Origin: Mumia xiangluensis
GTDB lineage: Bacteria > Actinomycetota > Actinomycetes > Propionibacteriales > Nocardioidaceae
Length of the DNA: 64,000 nucleotides
Direction: 5' to 3'
Assembly (NCBI RefSeq): GCF_010994095.1
Contig: NZ_WJYO01000003.1
Coordinates: 521,833-585,832 of the forward strand
Translations under genes and position numbers: made by a program
In this document: positions 1 to 8,824 of the stretch, one piece after another
Numbering within the stretch: the stretch's first letter is position 1
Layout of the letters: the number at the start of each line of letters is the position of its first letter
The notes under the pieces: model-generated
The model's input: only the letters and a program-made list of their open reading frames with translations
Databases searched by the model: none
What the model was told of the DNA's origin: nothing

Positions 1-588
1 CACCTCGCCGACGGCACCAGCGACACGCTGCCGGGCAAGAGCAGCGACGTGGTGCTCGCCGAGGGCGACGCGGTCGAGTTCGCGTTGGCCACGGCGGGCG
101 GCTACGGCGACCCGCTGGACCGGGAGCCGGACAGGGTCGCTCGCGACGTACGGTGTCATCGCATCACGACCGAGGTGGCGCTGACGTCGTACGGCGTCGT
201 CGTCGAGGACGGCCTGCCCGACCTCGACGCCACCGCGCGACGACGCGAGCAGATCCGGGCGGAGCGGCTCGCGGCAGCCCAGCCGGCGACGAAGCCGGTA
301 ACCGGACCCGCGCGGGCGGGCGACCTCGAGCAGGCGCCGTACCCGCTGTTCGTCGGCGTCCAGCGGCGCGGCGCGACCGCGGTCGCCGCGCAGAGCGGAG
401 CGCTCCTCGCGCACGCGCCGGACTCCTGGACCGACGGGTGCCCGACGCTGGAACGCCAGGTCGCCCCCGCCATCATCGAGCGCACGTACCTCGATCCGCA
501 GACGGGACGCACCTTGCTGGTCGAGGCAGTCCCGTCAGGGTCGCCGCTCAGCATCGCGGCCCAGCCCGACCACTGGACGAAGGCGTGA
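1..588 (+). CDS. Hydantoinase B/acetone-carboxylase-like subunit, C-terminal part
   Basis: The reading frame is open from base 1 and its start lies outside the window, so only the last 195 residues are visible. The GGYGDPLDREP stretch is the glycine-rich C-terminal signature of HyuB-type (hydantoinase B/oxoprolinase) proteins and matches the same region of the next gene. After it comes a tail of about 85 residues that aligns with the zinc-finger tail of the downstream HyuB, but the CxxC pairs are missing: RRYCCPGCQTL there reads as RTYLDPQTGRTL here. It ends 5 bases before the next start and is probably co-transcribed with it. The likely role is a second, non-zinc subunit of an ATP-dependent carboxylase or hydrolase; the substrate is unknown. 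Confidence 0.8.
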   Translation, partial: HLADGTSDTLPGKSSDVVLAEGDAVEFALATAGGYGDPLDREPDRVARDVRCHRITTEVALTSYGVVVEDGLPDLDATARRREQIRAERLAAAQPATKPVTGPARAGDLEQAPYPLFVGVQRRGATAVAAQSGALLAHAPDSWTDGCPTLERQVAPAIIERTYLDPQTGRTLLVEAVPSGSPLSIAAQPDHWTKA

Positions 589-593
589 CGGCG

Positions 594-2918
594 ATGACCA
601 CCGTCCACACCGACGATCTGGACGCGTACGACGACATCGTGTGGGACGGGGTGCAGCACAGCTACCGCCCCTCTCCCGACTGGCGGGACCGGGTCTCCTC
701 GACGCTCGCGATCGACACGGCTGCCGACGAGGACCTCGATCCCGTGACGTTCGAGGTCCTCCGCAACCGGCTGTGGACGCTGAACCTCGCCCACGGCGAC
801 ACGCTCTCGCGGATGTCGGGCTCACCGATCTTCCAGGCGCTCGACTTCAACATGTCGATCCTCACCGAGGACGGCGAGATCGTGATGGGCGCGCCGTTCA
901 TCCAGTACCTCAACACCGGCTCGCCGCTGATGATCCGCTACCTGATGGAGCGACTGAGCGAGAACCCCGGCATCGAGGAGGGCGACATCTTCCTCGCCAG
1001 CGACCCGTGGATCGGCGCCTCGCACCAGATGGACGTCTGCATCGCGGCGCCGGTGTTCGTCGACGGCAAGCTGTTCGCGTGGGTGTCCAACGCCGCGCAG
1101 CAGTACGACCTGGGCGGCATCGTGCCTGGCGGATGGCCGCAGAACGCACCCGACATCTTCAGCGACCCGATCATCTTCCGACCGTTCAAGCTGGTCGAGC
1201 AGGGCGTGCTTCGGCCCGATCTCGAGGAGATGTTCCGACGGCAGTCACGCCTCCCGGACATGGTGGCCCTCGACCTGCGTGCCCAGCTCGCCGGGTGCCG
1301 GTTCGCGGCACAACGGCTGCAGGAGACGTGCGAGGAGTTCGGAGCCTCGACCGTCAAGGCGGCGATGCGGAGCATTCTCGACAACGCCCAGGCGGCGTTC
1401 GCGCGCAAGCTCGAGCGTGTCCCGGACTGCACGCTCAGCGACGTCCTCTACTTCGACGAGTTGATGCCCGGCGACCGGACGACGCACCGCGTGCAGTTCA
1501 ACGTCACCAAGCGCGGGTCACGTCTGATCATCGACAACGTCGGCACCGACCCCCAGGTCGACGGGCCGATCGGCTTCACGTACATGAACTTCGCCGGCAT
1601 CGTGCTCGGCGTCGTCGGCCAGACCATGCTCCACGAGCACACGTTCTCGGTCGGAGGAGCGGAGCGGCAGATCGACTTCCGCCCGCGCCCCGGGACACTG
1701 AGCTGCGTCGACTACCCCGCCGCCGTCAGCGGCAGCGTGCTCAACGTCAGCAGCGCGTACATGCGGCTGCACAACGTGTTCTCCCGCCTGATGGCCTGCG
1801 ACCCGCAGCTCAAGGAGGACCTGGTCGTCTCCGGCCCCGACGTCCCGCTGACCGTGATCGCGGGAGCCGACGAAGGCGGTCGTGTGTTCGGTACGGCGCT
1901 GACCGAGGCCTCCGGCTTCGGCGGCGGCGCGCGGTCGCACTCCGACGGGGTCGACACCAGCGGGGCCTCGTACATCCCGCTCATCCGGATGCCGAACATC
2001 GAGGCGAGCGAGCAGTTCTACCCGATGCTCGTGATGTATCGCAGAGCGGCACCCGACAGCGGCGGCGCCGGGCGGTGGCGCGGCGGCGTCGGCATGGAGG
2101 TGGCGATCACCCCGTACCACGCGGCCGCGATCGACATCGTCACCAACGCCGGCGGGCAGGGCGTCTCGACCAACCAGGCCGTCGGGGTCTTCGGGGGTCT
2201 CCCGTCGCCGACGGCCCGGTACGAAGTGCTGGCCGGCACCGACATCCGTGACCGCTGGACCGACGGCGAGATGCCGCGGGACGTCGCCGAGCTGACGCGA
2301 CGCGAGGCCCAAACGCTGCGCGGCAAGTCCAACGGGACCCCGCTGAACGCCGACGACGTACTGCTGCTCGTCGTGTGCGGCGGCGGTGGGTATGGCGACC
2401 CGCTCGACCGCGAGCCCGAGCGCATCGCGGACGACGTGGCGCAGGGACGGGTCTCGGTCGAGGCAGCCGCCGCGCTGTACGGCGTGGTGCTGGACGGCGA
2501 CGCCGTGGATGCGGGGGCGACCGGCGTACGGCGTACGGAGGTCCGCGCCGAGCGGGCGACGTGGCGACCTGCGGCCGAGGTCTTCGAGGGCACGGCCCCG
2601 TACGACGTCGCGTCGGCGACGGCCGAGCCGGCGGTCTCGGTCCACGAGTACGTCGTCGCCCGGGACGACGGCGAGCGCCGTGTGCTCGCGTGCGCGACGT
2701 GCAACCACGTCCTGTCTGACTACCGCGACAACTACAAGCGTGGGTTGCTCGTCGACCAGACCGGCGTCGACGTCCTCCCCCGGGTCGACGATCCTCGCGC
2801 CTTCCTCGACGAGGACATGGTCCTGCGGCGCTACTGCTGCCCGGGCTGCCAGACGCTGATGACGATCGAGATCGCTCGCGCGAGCGAGCCGATGCTGACG
2901 GAGGTGGTGTTCCGATGA
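594..2918 (+). CDS. hyuB: HyuB-type subunit with C-terminal zinc-finger tail
   Basis: 774 residues from an ATG just after the preceding stop; upstream in-frame sequence back to 153 overlaps the previous gene and is not used. The bulk is a hydantoinase B/oxoprolinase domain ending in GGGGYGDPLDREP. The last 100 residues add a domain with CATC and, about 50 residues later, CCPGC, resembling the zinc-binding gamma subunit of acetone carboxylase. HyuB proteins work with HyuA in ATP-dependent hydrolysis of cyclic amides or, in the acetone/acetophenone carboxylase branch, ATP-dependent carboxylation of ketones. The zinc tail favours the carboxylase branch (inference). It overlaps hyuA by ATGA, implying translational coupling. 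Confidence 0.85.
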   Translation: MTTVHTDDLDAYDDIVWDGVQHSYRPSPDWRDRVSSTLAIDTAADEDLDPVTFEVLRNRLWTLNLAHGDTLSRMSGSPIFQALDFNMSILTEDGEIVMGAPFIQYLNTGSPLMIRYLMERLSENPGIEEGDIFLASDPWIGASHQMDVCIAAPVFVDGKLFAWVSNAAQQYDLGGIVPGGWPQNAPDIFSDPIIFRPFKLVEQGVLRPDLEEMFRRQSRLPDMVALDLRAQLAGCRFAAQRLQETCEEFGASTVKAAMRSILDNAQAAFARKLERVPDCTLSDVLYFDELMPGDRTTHRVQFNVTKRGSRLIIDNVGTDPQVDGPIGFTYMNFAGIVLGVVGQTMLHEHTFSVGGAERQIDFRPRPGTLSCVDYPAAVSGSVLNVSSAYMRLHNVFSRLMACDPQLKEDLVVSGPDVPLTVIAGADEGGRVFGTALTEASGFGGGARSHSDGVDTSGASYIPLIRMPNIEASEQFYPMLVMYRRAAPDSGGAGRWRGGVGMEVAITPYHAAAIDIVTNAGGQGVSTNQAVGVFGGLPSPTARYEVLAGTDIRDRWTDGEMPRDVAELTRREAQTLRGKSNGTPLNADDVLLLVVCGGGGYGDPLDREPERIADDVAQGRVSVEAAAALYGVVLDGDAVDAGATGVRRTEVRAERATWRPAAEVFEGTAPYDVASATAEPAVSVHEYVVARDDGERRVLACATCNHVLSDYRDNYKRGLLVDQTGVDVLPRVDDPRAFLDEDMVLRRYCCPGCQTLMTIEIARASEPMLTEVVFR

Positions 2919-5029
2919 CCGGCCGCTACGTGATCGGTGTCGACATCGGTGGCACGTTCACCGACTGCGTGCTCCTCGACGACGAGGGCCGGATCGCGAT
3001 CGGCAAGGCGCCGTCGACCCCGCCGGACTTCCACGAGGGGTTCCTCGCCGCGATCGAGGTCGCGGCGGCCCGGATCGGGATCGGTGCCGAGGTGCTGATC
3101 GGCCAAGCGCGCGCGATCGTGCACGGCTGCACGGTCGCGACGAACGCGCTGGTCGAGAAGCGGACGTCGCGGACGGCGCTCCTCACCACCGCCGGGCACG
3201 GCGACACGCTGTCCTTCATGCAGGCGGGGCACCGGCTCGCCGGGCTCGATGCCCGCCAGATCGCCCGTCTGGCGGGGCACACCAAGCCCGAGGCGCTGAT
3301 CCCGAAGTCCCTCGTGGTCGAGGTCGACGAGCGCGTCGCCGCCGACGGGTCGGTGATCGTGGCGCTCGACGAGGACCGCGTACGGGACCAGGTCAGGGCA
3401 CTGGTGGCCGACGGGGTGGAGGCCTTCGCGGTCACCTTCTTGTGGTCGACCGCGAACGACCGGCACGAGCGGCTCCTCGGTCGCATCATCAGCGAGGAGG
3501 CGCCTGACGCGTTCCTGTCGCTCAGCTGCGAGGTCAGTCCGCGTCCGGGTGAGTACCAGCGCAGCGTCGCGACCGCGATCAACGCCATGATCGGCCCGGT
3601 CACCAGCACCTACCTGCAGCAGCTCACCGCGCGGCTGCAGGCGTTGGGCTACACGGGCGAGCTCGCCGTGATGAGCTGCACCGGCGGCCTGATCGACGCC
3701 GCGCGCGCGAGCCGCCTCCCGCTGCTCACCATCGGCTCCGGACCGGTGGCCGGGCTGATCGGCGCCGGCAAGCTGGCGCAGGCGATGGGCGGTGGGACCG
3801 CCGCGGACGACGGCAACGTGCTCACGGGCGACATGGGCGGGACGACGTTCGACGTCGGCGTCATCCGTCGCGGGCAGCCCGTCACGCGGAGCGAGACCCG
3901 CTATGGACAGTACGAGTACTTCGTCCCCACGCTCGACGTCCGCTCGGTCGGCTCGGGTGGCGGCAGCATCGTCGCGTACGACGAGGAGACCGCGAGCCTT
4001 CGCGTCGGTCCGCAGAGCGCGGGCGCCGTCCCCGGCCCGGCGGCGTACCTGCGCGGCGGCGAGAAGGCCACCGTCACCGATGCCGACCTCGTGCTCGGCT
4101 ACCTCAACCCGGAGTACTTCCTCGGTGGTGACATCGCCCTCGGCACCCAGGCCGCCCGCGACGCACTGGAGCGCGCCGGCAGCCCGCTCGGATTCACCGC
4201 CGAGCAGACGGCCGCCGCGGCCGCCCGGATCGTCGACGACCAGATGGCCGACGCGATCCGGCTCTCGAGCATCCAGCAGGGGTACGATCCGCGCTCGTGC
4301 GTGATGTACGCGTACGGCGGCGCGGGCGCCGTGCACTGCCCGCAGGTCGCGCGCAGTCTCGGGATCCGGACCCTCGTCATCCCGCTCGGCGACCTCGCGG
4401 CGGGCTGGTCGGCCTTCGGCGTCGCGTCGTCCGACGCAATGCTGGTGCAGGACATGCCGCTGGTCCTCGCATCGCCCTTCGATCCGGACGCGCTCAACAA
4501 CGCGTGGAAACAGCTCGAGGAGGAGGTTCGCGCAGCGATGCCGGAGGGGATGCGCGACGCGAACCCGGTCCTCGAACGCTCCGCCGAGATGCGTTTCACG
4601 ATGCAGGTCAACCAGATCCGCATCCCGGCGCCCGACGGCGTCTACGGCCCCGACGAGGTCACGCAGCTGGTGGCGGCGTTCGAGGAGGAGTACGAGCGCC
4701 TGTACGGGCAGGGCAGCGGCTACCCCGTGGCGGGGTTCATGGTCACGTCGCTGCGGGTCAGCGCCCGGGCACAGATGGCGGCCGCGGAGCTGACCGCGCG
4801 CGGTGACGGCGTACCGCACGACGTCGCACCCGCCGGCGAGCGCGACGTGATCTGGTACGAGCTCGGACCGGACCCGGTGCGTACGCCGGTGTACCGCGGC
4901 TCGGAGTTCACCTCCGGCTCCCGCGTCGTCGGGCCTGCGATCGTCGAGTTCGTCGACACCACGCTCGTCCTGCGGCAGGGACAGCGTGCGATCGTCGACA
5001 CCTACGACAGCATCGTGATCGAGACCTGA
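2915..5029 (+). CDS. hyuA: HyuA-type ATPase subunit (hydantoinase A/acetone carboxylase-like)
   Basis: 704 residues. The N-terminal ASKHA-type phosphate motif GVDIGGTFTD is at residues 8-17 and a second one, DMGGTTFDV, near 305. The length is normal for N-methylhydantoinase A/acetophenone-carboxylase ATPase subunits. It phosphorylates the carbonyl substrate (or its enol) at the expense of ATP so that the HyuB partner can hydrolyse or carboxylate it. The start overlaps the hyuB stop by 4 bases. This is the last gene of its operon and is followed by a strong hairpin at 5117-5161. The specific substrate (hydantoin, oxoproline, ketone) is not resolved. Confidence 0.88.
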   Translation: MTGRYVIGVDIGGTFTDCVLLDDEGRIAIGKAPSTPPDFHEGFLAAIEVAAARIGIGAEVLIGQARAIVHGCTVATNALVEKRTSRTALLTTAGHGDTLSFMQAGHRLAGLDARQIARLAGHTKPEALIPKSLVVEVDERVAADGSVIVALDEDRVRDQVRALVADGVEAFAVTFLWSTANDRHERLLGRIISEEAPDAFLSLSCEVSPRPGEYQRSVATAINAMIGPVTSTYLQQLTARLQALGYTGELAVMSCTGGLIDAARASRLPLLTIGSGPVAGLIGAGKLAQAMGGGTAADDGNVLTGDMGGTTFDVGVIRRGQPVTRSETRYGQYEYFVPTLDVRSVGSGGGSIVAYDEETASLRVGPQSAGAVPGPAAYLRGGEKATVTDADLVLGYLNPEYFLGGDIALGTQAARDALERAGSPLGFTAEQTAAAAARIVDDQMADAIRLSSIQQGYDPRSCVMYAYGGAGAVHCPQVARSLGIRTLVIPLGDLAAGWSAFGVASSDAMLVQDMPLVLASPFDPDALNNAWKQLEEEVRAAMPEGMRDANPVLERSAEMRFTMQVNQIRIPAPDGVYGPDEVTQLVAAFEEEYERLYGQGSGYPVAGFMVTSLRVSARAQMAAAELTARGDGVPHDVAPAGERDVIWYELGPDPVRTPVYRGSEFTSGSRVVGPAIVEFVDTTLVLRQGQRAIVDTYDSIVIET

Positions 5030-5096
5030 GCCTCCTCCGCCGCCTCCGCGCCGCGGCGCCGCGCTCCCACCTCCCCCGTCTCCCCCGCCTCCCCCG

Positions 5097-5180
5097 TTTG
5101 CGGTGCTACCACCTGAAATGCCGGGACCCCACCGCGAATTTGCGGTGGGGTCCCGGCGTTTGCGGTGCTAGCACCGCAAA
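5097..5180. repeat. REP-like palindromic element with a 16-bp hairpin (bidirectional terminator)
   Basis: This lies between two convergent genes. TTTGCGGTGCTA occurs at 5097-5108 and again at 5159-5170, and TTTGCGGTG also at 5139-5147. Between the outer copies is a perfect 16-bp stem (5120-5135 with 5142-5157, extendable with weak A-T pairs to 5117-5161). Immediately after comes a perfect 22-bp palindrome at 5159-5180. The hairpin would end transcription from both hyuA and the ligase operon. The repeated word and palindrome suggest a dispersed REP-like family. Confidence 0.7.
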
Positions 5181-5289
5181 CGCGTGGGCCGAGGGACGGC
5201 GAGGCAAACGCGTGGGCCGAGGGACGGCGAGGCAAACGCGCGGGCCGAGGGACGGCGAGGCAAACGCGTGGGCGGAGGGACGGCGAGGC
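5178..5289. repeat. Four tandem 28-bp repeats
   Basis: Units at 5178-5205, 5206-5233, 5234-5261 and 5262-5289 differ at only one or two bases (T/C at 5241, C/G at 5275). There are no spacers, so this is not CRISPR. The unit starts AAACGCG, which directly continues the AAA at the end of the palindrome at 5159-5180. It ends 2 bases before the stop of the ligase gene at 5292. It is not coding: 28 is not a multiple of three and no gene fits. Confidence 0.9.
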
Positions 5290-5291
5290 GC

Positions 5292-6851
5292 TCAGGGAGC
5301 GGAGTACGCCGCGCGGAGCTCGCGCTTCAAGATCTTCGCCGCCGCCGACATCGGGAGGGGGTCCGTACGGAGCTCGACCGACTTCGGTGCCTTGTACGCC
5401 GCGATCTTCGCGCGGACGTGGTCGATCAGCTCCTGCTCGGTCACCTCCTCACCAGGCCGCACCATGACGACCGCGTGCACCGCCTCGCCCCACGTCGAGG
5501 ACGGGACGCCGATGACCGCGACCTGCGCGACCGCCGGGTGGGTGGAGAGGGCGTTCTCGACCTCGATCGAGTACACGTTCTCGCCGCCGGTGACGATCAT
5601 GTCCTTCAGTCGGTCGGTGACGTACAGGTAGCCCTCGTCGTCGAGGCGACCCATGTCGCCCGTGTAGTACCAGCCGTCGCGCAGCACCTGCGCGGTCTCC
5701 TCGGGCAGGTTCCAGTAGCCCGTCATGGCGGCACCCGACTGGACCACGATCTCCCCGACCTCGCCCGTCGGCGTCACCTGCCCGGAGACCGGGTCGCAGA
5801 TCCGGAGGCGTACGCCCGGCAGCGCACGCCCCGCTGACCGCGTGCGTCCGCCACCGGCACGGTGGTCGGCGGGCGTGAGCGCCGTGAGGACGGCAGCCAT
5901 CTCGGTCATCCCGTAGATCTGGAAGAGCTCGCTGTGCGGGAACGCCTCCCCGAGGCGACGCATCAGGTCGTCCGGCATCGGCGAGCCGCCGTACGCGATG
6001 GCACGCACCGACGCCACCTTCTCGGGCGTGAAGTCAGGGTGCGCCATCACCATCGCGAGCATCATCGAGACGACTCCGAGCCGCGTGACCTTGTGCTTCT
6101 CGATCGCGGCGAGGGCCGTGCCCGGGTCGAAGCGCGGCAGGATCACGACGCGGCTCCCGGCAGCGGGCATCCCCATCAGCCCGAGGCAGCCGGCGACGTG
6201 GAACATCGGGGTGTTCATGAGGAAGACGTCGTCGACGCCGAAGTAGCGGTACGCGAAGTCCATGCGATAGACCGTGAGCGCCTCTGCACGGTGGGTCAGC
6301 TGCACGCCCTTGGGCTTGCCGGACGTGCCGCCGGTGTACATCAGCACGGCGATCGCGTCCTCATCCGGCTCGGCGTGGTCCGCAGGAGCGTGTGCCGCCA
6401 GCAGGTCCTCGTACCGCAGATCATGGGCGCCGTCGCCGTCGTCCATGAGCACGACCGTACGAAGGGCCGTGGTGTCGCGGAGCTTCTCGACGACCGGTGC
6501 GTACGTGCTGTCGACGAAGATCGTCTCGACCTGCGAGTCGTTGAGGATGTAGTCCAGCTCCGGCACGGCCAGGCGCGCGTTCAGCGGGTTGATGACCCCC
6601 GCCCCGAAGAGCGCAGCGTGCCACAGCTCGAGGTAGCGGTGGCTGTTGTCGGCGATCACCGCGAACCGGTCCTGCGGCCCGAGGCCGAGCCCTTCCGCGA
6701 GCGCCCGCTTCAGCCGCAGCACGCGGTCGAGATGCTGCGCGAAGGTCGCCTCGTACGAGGTGCCGTCGTCGTACTCGGCGATCACCGCCAGGTTGTCCGG
6801 AACCCGCTCGACCGTCGGCACGAGCAGACGCGGGAACACCAGCTCCTTCAT
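5292..6851 (-). CDS. Acyl-CoA synthetase (AMP-forming), FadD-like
   Basis: 519 residues from the ATG of MKELVF; further in-frame sequence upstream is arginine-rich and runs into the neighbouring gene. The AMP-binding motif YTGGTSGKPKG lies at about residues 172-182, YGMTE near 311, and a C-terminal TGD...RLKDMI segment with the adenylation lysine near residue 510 follows. It activates a carboxylic acid to its CoA thioester through an acyl-AMP. It is the last gene of the long minus-strand operon starting at 15133, 52 bases after the crotonase. The chain specificity cannot be read. Confidence 0.88.
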   Translation of the reverse strand: MKELVFPRLLVPTVERVPDNLAVIAEYDDGTSYEATFAQHLDRVLRLKRALAEGLGLGPQDRFAVIADNSHRYLELWHAALFGAGVINPLNARLAVPELDYILNDSQVETIFVDSTYAPVVEKLRDTTALRTVVLMDDGDGAHDLRYEDLLAAHAPADHAEPDEDAIAVLMYTGGTSGKPKGVQLTHRAEALTVYRMDFAYRYFGVDDVFLMNTPMFHVAGCLGLMGMPAAGSRVVILPRFDPGTALAAIEKHKVTRLGVVSMMLAMVMAHPDFTPEKVASVRAIAYGGSPMPDDLMRRLGEAFPHSELFQIYGMTEMAAVLTALTPADHRAGGGRTRSAGRALPGVRLRICDPVSGQVTPTGEVGEIVVQSGAAMTGYWNLPEETAQVLRDGWYYTGDMGRLDDEGYLYVTDRLKDMIVTGGENVYSIEVENALSTHPAVAQVAVIGVPSSTWGEAVHAVVMVRPGEEVTEQELIDHVRAKIAAYKAPKSVELRTDPLPMSAAAKILKRELRAAYSAP

Positions 6852-6903
6852 CGCGGACAAACCACCATCTGAACCACTCCCTCTCTCTCCTCCGTAGAGG
6901 CTG

Positions 6904-7677
6904 TCATGACTGCCACCGAGGCGGACGCCGTTCGGCGAACGCGCGCGGACCTTCCTGCGAGTCCGGGTGGTCCCAGTGCGCCTGGACGGCCTCCCACCCG
7001 CGCTCCATCGCCGGCCGCACGACCTGCGCCTCGAACGCACGGAGCGCGCGGCGCGTGGCGGCGACGGCAGCCGGCGAACCGCTGACGACCAGCTCGGCCA
7101 GCGCGTACGCCCGTGCGTCCAGCGCGTCGGACGGGACGACCTCGGTCACCAGGTCGACTGCCATCGCCTCCGCCGCGGTCAGCCGCTCGCCCTTGCCCAG
7201 CAGCGCCAGCCGCATCAGGCGCGGCAGGGGGACGCGCAGCGCGAGCGACACCGGCTCCAGCGCGCTCACCTGCCCCACACTCACGTGCGGGTCGACGAAC
7301 GAGGCGGCCTCGCTGGCGATCGCGATGTCGGCGTCGGCCACGAAGTGCAGGCCTCCCCCCGCGCAGACACCGTTGACCGCGACGATGACCGGCACCTCGA
7401 GGTGCGGGCCCGGGAGGAACGAGAGCTCGGCCTCGACGCCCTCACCACGTGGTCTGCGCTCCGCGGCGAGGTCGGAGACCTCCGCGCCCGCGCAGAACCC
7501 GCGCCCCGCACCGGTCAGCACCACCGCCCGGATCGAACGATCGGCCGCAGCCCTCTGCCACAGCTCGGTCAGCTCCTGGGTCATGGCCCAGTCGAACGCG
7601 TTGAGCTGGTCGGGGCGGTTGAGGCGTACGCCAAGGACCTCGCCACGCCTCTCGACCTCGATCGTCTCGTACGACAC
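6904..7677 (-). CDS. Enoyl-CoA hydratase/isomerase family protein
   Basis: 257 residues from a GTG preceded by an AGAGGAA-type ribosome site; an upstream GTG at 7728 would add 17 residues and overlap the previous gene by 11 bases. Crotonase fold: oxyanion-hole segments GRGFCAGAEV and NGVCAGGGL are present. The usual PGxGG active-site segment is replaced by a VGQVSALEPV stretch, so simple hydration of a straight-chain enoyl-CoA is not assured; isomerase or hydrolase activity is possible. It lies directly downstream of the acyl-CoA dehydrogenase pair in the operon. Confidence 0.82.
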   Translation of the reverse strand: MSYETIEVERRGEVLGVRLNRPDQLNAFDWAMTQELTELWQRAAADRSIRAVVLTGAGRGFCAGAEVSDLAAERRPRGEGVEAELSFLPGPHLEVPVIVAVNGVCAGGGLHFVADADIAIASEAASFVDPHVSVGQVSALEPVSLALRVPLPRLMRLALLGKGERLTAAEAMAVDLVTEVVPSDALDARAYALAELVVSGSPAAVAATRRALRAFEAQVVRPAMERGWEAVQAHWDHPDSQEGPRAFAERRPPRWQS

Positions 7678-7717
7678 TCGTCGTTCCTCTCGTGCGGGCT
7701 CCTCGCGGACGGGCAGG

Positions 7718-8824
7718 TCAGCGGTCACGGGGCAGTCCGAGCACGCGCTCGCCGATGATGTTGCGCTGCACCTCGGAGGTGCCGCCGTAGATCGTCGCGC
7801 CGAGCGACTCGACGCGGTCCTCCATCAGCTGGGCGTCGAGCAGGCCGTCCACGCCGGTGGACTCCATCGCGAAGCGCGTCGCCCGCTGGGCGGCCTCGGA
7901 GCCGAGCAGCTTCAGGATGAAGAACTCGTCGGGGTCCCGGCCCGACAACCGTCCGAAGACCGTCCGCAGTCCGGTGAACCGCACGGCCTCCGCGTCGGCG
8001 AGGATGCGGCCCAGCTCGGTCAGCGCATCGTCGCCGAGGTCGGGACGACGCAGCGCCGGCTCGACCGCCTGGGCGATCTCGACCCAGTTGTTCACCCAGA
8101 TCATGTCGCGCTCGTGCTCGAGACTCTCCGACGCGACGCGCCACCCGCCGTTCAGCGGGCCGAGCAGGTTGTCGGCGGGGATGCGCACGTCGTCGAGGAA
8201 GACCTCGCAGAACGCGTCGACGGACTGCGCGGCACGCGGGATCGGGCGTACGTCCACGCCGGGACTGCGGAGGTCGAGGATCAGGCACGAGATCCCCGCA
8301 TGCGGTCGAGCCGCGTCGGGATCGGTGCGGACGTACAACGTCGCCCAGCGCGACTCGCGTGCCTGCGTGGTCCAGATCTTCGACCCGTTGACCACGAAGA
8401 CGTCCCCCTCGCGCCGCGCCTGCGTCCGCAACGACGCAAGGTCGGAGCCGGAACCCGGCTCGGACATGCCCAGCGCCCACCACTCGTCGCCCCGCAGCAC
8501 CGGCCGCAGGAGACGGTCCTGCTGCGCCGGCGTGCCGAAGCGCCGCAGGCCGGGTGCCACGACGCCGACCCCCTGGACGTTGTGGATCTTGGGGACCCTG
8601 CGTCGTGCGCCTTCGACCCGTACGGCGAGCGCGTCGCCGGACGACAGACCCTGGCCTCCGAGGCCAGGCTCCCAGTCGGGCACCAGCCAGCCTGCCTCGA
8701 ACGAGGCGACCTGGAACTCCGTACGGAGGTGGTCGTCGTGGCGGTAGTGGTCGACCCGCGCGGCGTAGTCCTCGGGAAGTGCCTCTCCGAGGAACCGGTC
8801 GTACGCGGCCAGCACGTCGCTCAT
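7718..8824 (-). CDS. Acyl-CoA dehydrogenase, catalytic-type subunit
   Basis: 368 residues. The FAD/substrate segments GMSEPGSGSDLAS and GSKIWTT and the C-terminal IYGGTSEVQRNIIGERVLGLPR are typical. The TSE-type glutamate of short-chain enzymes is a glycine (IYGGT), and the catalytic base is instead predicted at Glu238 in EHERD, as in isovaleryl-CoA and steroid-type dehydrogenases. Its start overlaps the stop of the next subunit (8821) by ATGA. Together they look like the alpha2beta2 FadE pairs of steroid side-chain degradation. Electrons would pass to ETF. Confidence 0.88.
   Translation of the reverse strand: MSDVLAAYDRFLGEALPEDYAARVDHYRHDDHLRTEFQVASFEAGWLVPDWEPGLGGQGLSSGDALAVRVEGARRRVPKIHNVQGVGVVAPGLRRFGTPAQQDRLLRPVLRGDEWWALGMSEPGSGSDLASLRTQARREGDVFVVNGSKIWTTQARESRWATLYVRTDPDAARPHAGISCLILDLRSPGVDVRPIPRAAQSVDAFCEVFLDDVRIPADNLLGPLNGGWRVASESLEHERDMIWVNNWVEIAQAVEPALRRPDLGDDALTELGRILADAEAVRFTGLRTVFGRLSGRDPDEFFILKLLGSEAAQRATRFAMESTGVDGLLDAQLMEDRVESLGATIYGGTSEVQRNIIGERVLGLPRDR

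Noticed and set aside
153..593. N-terminal extension of the HyuB frame
   Set aside because: Overlaps the preceding HyuB-like gene in another frame and is arginine-rich; the ATG at 594 matches the family start.
2831..4819. A 660-codon open frame antisense to hyuA
   Set aside because: Low-complexity shadow of a well-conserved gene; no recognisable domain.
5178..5289. CRISPR array
   Set aside because: The 28-bp repeats are contiguous with no spacers and there are no cas genes.
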